Shown: positions 59,631 through 64,000 of the stretch, in pieces
Numbering within the stretch: the stretch's first letter is position 1
How the letters are laid out: each line of letters begins with the position of its first letter
NCBI RefSeq assembly: GCF_030410485.1
Contig: NZ_JAUHHC010000005.1
Span: 595,203 to 659,202 of the forward strand
Source: Roseateles violae
Lineage (GTDB): Bacteria > Pseudomonadota > Gammaproteobacteria > Burkholderiales > Burkholderiaceae_C
Direction of reading: 5' to 3'
DNA: 64,000 nucleotides
Program-made: the position numbers and the translations under genes
The notes under the pieces: generated by a model
What the model saw: only the letters and a program-made list of their open reading frames with translations
Databases searched by the model: none
Told to the model about the DNA's origin: nothing

Positions 59631-60353
59631 ATGGATTTCGCCAACGCCGATGAGATCCTGAGCCAGCTGCGCGAGGTCGAGCGCCAGCGCACGCTGCGGG
59701 AGGCCGAGCCCGGCCTGGCCGCGCGGGTGGAGGCGCTGAAGGCCTACCAGCAGCGCCGCTTTGCAAGGACCTATGCCGATCTGCTGGCGACGCCGCGCTA
59801 TGCGGCCGCGACCCGCTTCTTCCTCGAGGAGCTCTACGGCCCCGGCGACTACACGCGCCGCGACGCGCAGTTCGCCCGCGTCGTGCCGACCCTGACCCGG
59901 CTGTTCCCGGCCGAGGTCGTCGCCACCGTCGGCCGGCTTGCGCTGCTGCATGCAATCTCCGAGCGGCTGGACACGCGGATGGGCCAGCTGCTGGGCCGGG
60001 ACCAGCCCGATGCGGCCAGCTACCGGCGCGCCTGGCAGGCCAGCGGGGAGGCTGCGCTGCGCCAGCAGCAGATCGATCTCTGCCTGGCGGTCGGGGAGTC
60101 GCTGGAGCAGCTGACGCGCAAGCCGCTGCTGCGTCAGGCGCTGCGGATGATGCGCGGGCCGGCAACGGCGGCCGGCATGGGCGAGCTGCAGCGTTTTCTG
60201 GAAAGCGGCTTCGACACCTTCCGCGAGATGCGCGGCGCCGGCGAATTCCTGCAGACGGTGCGCCGGCGCGAAGAGGCGCTGGCGCAGGCGCTGTTCGCCG
60301 CCGCGCCCGCCGCCTGTCCCACAGGCGACGATCCACTAGGGCAATTACCCTAG
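59631..60353 (+). CDS. Conserved hypothetical protein
   Basis: A 240-aa helical protein: DEILSQLREVERQRTLREAE, RFARTYADLLATPRYAAATR, FFLEELYGPGDYTRRDAQFA, ARVVPTLTRLFPAEVVATV, and FRGAGEFLQTVRRREEAL-like ends (MRGAGEFLQTVRRREEALAQ). The FFLEELYGP stretch looks family-defining, but I know no function. There is no signal or membrane segment. It is 88 bases before fadD and may share its promoter region. Confidence 0.8.
   Translation: MDFANADEILSQLREVERQRTLREAEPGLAARVEALKAYQQRRFARTYADLLATPRYAAATRFFLEELYGPGDYTRRDAQFARVVPTLTRLFPAEVVATVGRLALLHAISERLDTRMGQLLGRDQPDAASYRRAWQASGEAALRQQQIDLCLAVGESLEQLTRKPLLRQALRMMRGPATAAGMGELQRFLESGFDTFREMRGAGEFLQTVRRREEALAQALFAAAPAACPTGDDPLGQLP
60336..60353. promoter_or_regulatory. 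18-bp palindrome before fadD
   Basis: CTAGGG-CAATTA-CCCTAG is a perfect 6+6 inverted repeat overlapping the stop of the previous gene, 88 bases before the fadD start. It could be an operator for a dimeric regulator of the fadD unit or a short hairpin at the mRNA end. I do not know the binding protein. Confidence 0.45.
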
Positions 60354-60441
60354 CTAGCACCCGGGTCAGCCGCGACCATCGAAGATCGACCGCAAGAAGC
60401 GGCGTGCAGACAGACACCGAACGAGATCAGGAGACAGGGTC

Positions 60442-62190
60442 GTGGAAGTATTGGCACAAGATCGCGCACCGGCGGCGGCCGCCGCGGCAGGCACACAGAA
60501 CGCGGGCGCCAAGCCCTGGCTGCAAAGCTACCCGGCCGGCGTGCCGGCCGAGATCGACGTGAGCGTCTACGGCTCGCTGGTCGAGTTGCTGGAGGAGTCG
60601 TTCCGCAAGTACGCGCAGCGCGATGCCGCCGCCTGCATGGATCGCCGCCTGCGCTTTGGCGAGATCGACCAGATGTCGCAGGCGCTGGGTGCCTGGCTGC
60701 AGGCCAAGGGCCTGGCCAAGGGCACGCGCGTCGCGATCATGATGCCCAATGTGCTGCAGTACATGGTCGCGATCGCGGCCATCCTGCGCGCCGGCTACAC
60801 GGTGGTCAACGTCAATCCGCTGTACACGCCGCGCGAGCTCGAGCATCAGCTGAAGGATTCGGGCGCGCAGGCCATCATCGTGCTGGAGAACTTTGCCGCG
60901 ACCTTGGAGGAGGTGATCGCCAAGACCGAGGTCAAGCATGTGGTGCTGGCCTCGCTGGGCGACCTGCTCGGCTGGTGGCGCGGGCCGCTGATCAATTTCG
61001 CGGTGCGCCATCTGAAGAAGATGGTGCCGGAGTTCCGCCTGCCGCTCGATGCCGGCCGCAGCGTGACCCGCTTCAACAAGGCGCTGGAGGACGGCGGCCG
61101 GATGACGCTGAAGCGCGTCGAGCTGGGCCCCAATGACGTGGCCTTCCTGCAGTACACCGGCGGCACGACCGGCCTGTCCAAGGGCGCGACCTTGCTGCAT
61201 CGCAATGTGGTCGCCAACATCCTGCAGGCCGAGGCCTGGTTCCAGCCGATGCTGAGCCAGCTCGGCGGCAAGCAGCTGACCACCGTCTGCGCGCTGCCGC
61301 TGTATCACATCTTCGCGCTGACGGCCTGCTATATGCTCGGCGCGCGCCAGGGGATGATGAATCTCTTGATCCCGAATCCGCGCGACATCCCCGGCTTCAT
61401 CGCGACTCTGCAGCAGTACAAGGTCAATATGTTCCCGGCGGTGAACACCTTGTTCAATGCGCTGGCCAATGACCCCGCCTTCGCGCGGCTGGACTTCAGT
61501 GAACTGGTGATCTCCAACGGCGGCGGCATGGCCGTGCAGCAGGCGACGGCCGAGAAATGGCTGAAGATCACCGGCTGCCCGGTCGTCGAGGGCTATGGTC
61601 TGTCGGAGACGGCGCCGGTGGCGACGATCAATCGACTCGATCTAAAGAGCTTCAACGGCAGCATCGGCCTGCCGGTGCCGTCAACCGATATCGCGATCCG
61701 CGACGATGCGGGCCGCGATCTGGCCATCGGCGAGCGCGGCGAGATCTGCATCCGCGGCCCGCAGGTGATGGCCGGCTACTGGAACAAGCCGGAGGAAACC
61801 GCGCACGTGATGTATGCCGACGGCTTCTTCAAGAGCGGCGATATCGGCGTGATGGACGAGCAGGGCTATGTGCGCATCGTCGACCGCAAGAAGGACATGA
61901 TCCTGGTCTCGGGCTTCAACGTCTATCCGACCGAGATCGAGCAGGTCGTCAGCATGCACCCGGGCGTGCTCGAATGCGCGGCCGTCGGCATTCCGGACGC
62001 GAAGTCGGGCGAGGCGGTCAAGCTCTATGTCGTCAAGAGCGACCTCGCCCTGGCCGAGGAGGATTTGCTGGCCTATTGCAGCGAGCAGCTGACCGCCTAC
62101 AAGCGGCCCAAGTACATCGAGTTCCGCGATGAGCTGCCAAAGAGCAATGTCGGCAAGATCCTGCGCCGGGAGCTGCGCAGCACGACATGA
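60442..62190 (+). CDS. fadD: Long-chain fatty acid CoA ligase
   Basis: It activates fatty acids to acyl-CoA with ATP. The 582-aa product begins at a GTG with AGGAG at 60429-60433. The adenylation motif YTGGTTGLSKGA is near 238-249, with YGLSETAPVA near 375-385 and the C-terminal catalytic Lys in the PKSNVGKILRREL tail near 568-580. VDRKKDMILVSGFNVYPTEI is the usual hinge. Its start and role suggest fatty-acid degradation or recycling; the MBL gene starts inside its stop (overlap of 4 bases). Confidence 0.95.
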   Translation: MEVLAQDRAPAAAAAAGTQNAGAKPWLQSYPAGVPAEIDVSVYGSLVELLEESFRKYAQRDAAACMDRRLRFGEIDQMSQALGAWLQAKGLAKGTRVAIMMPNVLQYMVAIAAILRAGYTVVNVNPLYTPRELEHQLKDSGAQAIIVLENFAATLEEVIAKTEVKHVVLASLGDLLGWWRGPLINFAVRHLKKMVPEFRLPLDAGRSVTRFNKALEDGGRMTLKRVELGPNDVAFLQYTGGTTGLSKGATLLHRNVVANILQAEAWFQPMLSQLGGKQLTTVCALPLYHIFALTACYMLGARQGMMNLLIPNPRDIPGFIATLQQYKVNMFPAVNTLFNALANDPAFARLDFSELVISNGGGMAVQQATAEKWLKITGCPVVEGYGLSETAPVATINRLDLKSFNGSIGLPVPSTDIAIRDDAGRDLAIGERGEICIRGPQVMAGYWNKPEETAHVMYADGFFKSGDIGVMDEQGYVRIVDRKKDMILVSGFNVYPTEIEQVVSMHPGVLECAAVGIPDAKSGEAVKLYVVKSDLALAEEDLLAYCSEQLTAYKRPKYIEFRDELPKSNVGKILRRELRSTT

Positions 62191-63134
62191 CGAGCCCCGT
62201 CTCGGGCGCTGCCGCGACGCTGCTGCCGCCCGATATGCGGATGCTCGAGCGCGGCTGGCTGTCCTCGAACTCGCTCTTGCTGCAAGGCGACCCGCGTGGC
62301 GCGGTGCTGGTCGACAGCGGCTACTGCACGCACAAGGAACAGACCCTGGCCCTGCTGCGCGAGGCCCTGGGGCCAGGCGGCGCGCTGCGCCTGATCGTCA
62401 ACACCCATCTGCATTCCGATCATTGCGGCGGCAATGCGCATCTGGCCGCCGCCTTTGGCAACTGCCCGATCTGGATTCCGCCAGGCCATTTCGAGGCGGC
62501 GCGCGATTGGGACGAGGCGCAGCTCAGCTACCGTTTGACCGGGCAGCGCTGCGAGCGATTCGCGCCCACGCGAGCATTGAATCCCGGCGAAACCTTGGAG
62601 CAAGCCGGCCGCCGATGGAAGGTGCTGGCCGCACCCGGCCATGATCCGCATTCGCTGATCCTGTTCGAGCCGGAGTCCGGCGTGCTGGTCTCGGCCGACG
62701 CGCTGTGGGAGCACGGCTTCGGCATCGTCTTCCCCGAGTTGGAGGGCGAGACGGGCTTCCACGAGGTGGAGCGCACGCTGGATCTGATCGAAACGCTGCC
62801 GGTCCGTGTGGTCGTGCCCGGGCATGGGAGTGCGTTCACCGACGTGCAAGCGGCGCTGGCCGAGGCGCGTTCGCGGCTGGACTTCTTCCGCAGGAATCCG
62901 GAGCGCCATACACGGCATGCGGCAAAGGCGTTGCTCGTTTATCACCTGCTCGAGCTCGGCCGTTGTTCGCGTGCCGAATTGAATGACTGGCTCGAGCAGA
63001 CGCCGATTCATCGAACGATGTGGGCGCGGCACTTTGCGAACCTTCCGCTGCAGGAATGGACCGAGACCCTGCTGGGGGAACTGGCGCGAGGCGGCACGCT
63101 GAAACTGGAGGGCGATACCATCAGCCGTCCTTGA
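62187..63134 (+). CDS. Metallo-beta-lactamase-fold hydrolase
   Basis: A 315-aa MBL-fold enzyme with metal motif HLHSDHCGG near 74-82, a later H in APGHDPHSLILF near 151, Asp in LVSADALWE and His in VVPGHGSAF near 212. The fold suits a glyoxalase II-like, lactonase or acyl-CoA thioesterase-like hydrolase. It is translationally coupled to fadD, so an acyl-thioester or acyl lactone is a natural guess. The C-terminal 100 residues have a lower GC share than the first part. Confidence 0.88.
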   Translation: MTSPVSGAAATLLPPDMRMLERGWLSSNSLLLQGDPRGAVLVDSGYCTHKEQTLALLREALGPGGALRLIVNTHLHSDHCGGNAHLAAAFGNCPIWIPPGHFEAARDWDEAQLSYRLTGQRCERFAPTRALNPGETLEQAGRRWKVLAAPGHDPHSLILFEPESGVLVSADALWEHGFGIVFPELEGETGFHEVERTLDLIETLPVRVVVPGHGSAFTDVQAALAEARSRLDFFRRNPERHTRHAAKALLVYHLLELGRCSRAELNDWLEQTPIHRTMWARHFANLPLQEWTETLLGELARGGTLKLEGDTISRP

Positions 63135-63155
63135 AGCAATCGATGAGGTGTATCG

Positions 63156-63821
63156 ATGGCGCTTGACCTCAGCAGCAATCTCTTTCCCTTCGACTGCGCG
63201 CGGCAAGGCCTACTCGACGGCTTTGAAGGAGATTCACCACCGTACCAGAACGCCGGCTTTGGCGAACCCAGGCGTCAGCCGCTTGGCTACAACTTGTTCC
63301 TCGCCGTGCTGACATCGCTGGCCGACGCGGGAAAGATCCTGGTCGACACCAAACCGCTGCGCCAGCAACTTGGCATACCTTTGCAAGGCTTGCAGTCGGC
63401 CGATCGCCTGCACGCCACCGTCTTGAATCTGAATCAAGGACTCGGCGCGGACGGATTGCCCCCGCAACTCGTCATCGACGCCATCGTTGCAGCGCTGAGC
63501 GGCATCCGATTCGGAGCGCTCCAGCTGCGCTTCGATCGATTGCGAGGGTTTAGGGATCAAGCCTTTACTCTGCGCTGTGAAGCGCGGAGCCGCCAACGCT
63601 TTATCGAGTTGCGCCGATTGGTCACCGCGCTATTGCGCCGCGTTGGTCAGCGACCGCTGAGCAATGGCGACCCTCACATGACGCTGCACTATCGAATGCC
63701 ACATAGCGTCGGTGATTTGCCGATGAACGCGATCGAATATCCTGCCGAACGTCTGGTATTGATTCTTAGCCATGTGGGCCTTCATCGCCACGATCATTTG
63801 GTCAGCTGGCCACTTCATTGA
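63156..63821 (+). CDS. 2'-5' RNA ligase / 2H phosphoesterase-like protein
   Basis: A 221-aa protein with two HxT motifs: RLHATVLNL (His86, Thr88) and DPHMTLHYRM (His174, Thr176), the catalytic pair of the LigT/ThpR 2H phosphoesterases. Such enzymes open 2',3'-cyclic phosphates or join 2'-5' RNA ends. GAGGTG precedes the ATG. The DNA is visibly less GC-rich than the neighbours, with codons such as AAA, ATT and TTG more frequent, so it may be a recent arrival. It lies beside the rRNA operon end. Confidence 0.82.
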   Translation: MALDLSSNLFPFDCARQGLLDGFEGDSPPYQNAGFGEPRRQPLGYNLFLAVLTSLADAGKILVDTKPLRQQLGIPLQGLQSADRLHATVLNLNQGLGADGLPPQLVIDAIVAALSGIRFGALQLRFDRLRGFRDQAFTLRCEARSRQRFIELRRLVTALLRRVGQRPLSNGDPHMTLHYRMPHSVGDLPMNAIEYPAERLVLILSHVGLHRHDHLVSWPLH

Positions 63822-63831
63822 ATCGGCGCCC

Positions 63832-63870
63832 AAAAGCAAAACCCCTCGCACCGGTGAGATGCGAGGGGTT
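63832..63870 (-). terminator. rRNA operon terminator
   Basis: On the minus strand AACCCCTCGCA (63870-63860) and TGCGAGGGGTT (63850-63840) form an 11-bp stem with a 9-base loop, followed by TTGCTTTTG. It lies 13 bases after the 5S rRNA 3' end, the normal place for the rRNA operon terminator. Confidence 0.9.
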
Positions 63871-63883
63871 AGCTGGGGATAAT

Positions 63884-63999
63884 AGCCTGACGATGACCTA
63901 CTTTCACACGGGAATCCGCACTATCATCGGCGCTGAGTCATTTCACTGTCCTGTTCGGGATGGGAAGGAGTGGGACCAACTCGCTATGGTCATCAGGCT
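63884..63999 (-). rRNA. rrf: 5S ribosomal RNA
   Basis: The minus strand reads GCCTGATGACCATAGCGAG, then GTTGGTCCCACTCCTTCCC, ATCCCGAACAGGACAGTGAA and ATGACTCAGCGCCGATGATA, ending GTAGGTCATCGTCAGGC. The terminal stem GCCTGATG/CGTCAGGC closes, and the 5S core CCCATCCCGAACAGG is intact. It is about 115 bases, probably complete, with the 5' end at the window edge. The 23S and 16S genes would lie to the right, outside the window. Confidence 0.92.
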
Positions 64000-64000
64000 T

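Noticed and set aside
1..64000. CRISPR arrays, insertion sequences, prophage or tRNA genes
   Set aside because: No direct repeat-spacer pattern, transposase, integrase, phage structural gene or tRNA-like cloverleaf was seen on either strand.

Overview
The window is chromosomal DNA from a very GC-rich beta-proteobacterium of the order Burkholderiales. I would place it near Roseateles, Pelomonas, Mitsuaria or Rubrivivax, but this rests on gene content, codon style and the 5S rRNA sequence, not on a database search. Genes are densely packed on both strands. I see no phage, insertion sequence, CRISPR array or tRNA. The left edge cuts a gene; the right edge stops at or just beyond the 5' end of a 5S rRNA on the minus strand.

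Layout. 1-4.7 kb: the end of a giant fused enzyme (GMC oxidoreductase, alpha/beta hydrolase, PhoD-like phosphatase) and a small companion gene. 4.7-9.0 kb: coaX and, divergently, two chemoreceptors; the first has a sigma-28-type promoter and a C-terminal DWETF tether. 9.1-24.2 kb: a large NAD-glutamate dehydrogenase, then a complete nitrate assimilation cluster on the minus strand (nrtA, nrtB, nrtD, nirB, nirD, nasA, cobA) headed by nasT. The nasT-nrtA gap carries a sigma-54-type promoter, two hexaloop hairpins and a competing terminator, which is the layout of an ANTAR-controlled attenuator. 24.2-26.4 kb: a MerR/TipA-type regulator and an MFS exporter with a 19-bp-spacer promoter. 26.4-29.7 kb: icmF. 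29.7-40 kb: single-gene housekeeping and redox functions (GST, rhodanese, SDR, thioredoxin 2, DoxX, YceI), a GGDEF-CorA pair, and a biotinyl-carboxyltransferase fusion next to an ArsR-like regulator. 40.7-42.6 kb: a shrunken P450-like protein with an antibiotic-biosynthesis-monooxygenase-domain partner and a GNAT. 42.6-46.4 kb: creA, amn, a striking pair of inverted repeat hairpins, and an amidohydrolase. 46.5-57 kb: a GNAT, a DUF6351-like lipoprotein, a quinone oxidoreductase, a PD40 protein, an EF-G-like GTPase with a changed G3 motif, a START-like protein, an HTH protein beside an AT-rich operator-like region, small basic proteins and an HDOD protein. 57-64 kb: an Lrp regulator divergent from hppD, a lipase-like hydrolase, a fadD and MBL-hydrolase pair, a 2H phosphoesterase of lower GC, and the 5S rRNA with its terminator.

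How the parts join: the nas cluster takes up nitrate (NrtABD), reduces it to nitrite (NasA) and then to ammonium (NirBD), and CobA supplies the siroheme precursor. The neighbouring NAD-glutamate dehydrogenase handles glutamate nitrogen. Several loci (icmF, the carboxyltransferase fusion, fadD, hppD) point to CoA-thioester and aromatic amino acid catabolism.

The least explained items are the double hairpin repeat at 44701-44920, the TTTATC-rich regulatory stretch around 54.4-55.3 kb, the triple-enzyme fusion and the degenerate P450.
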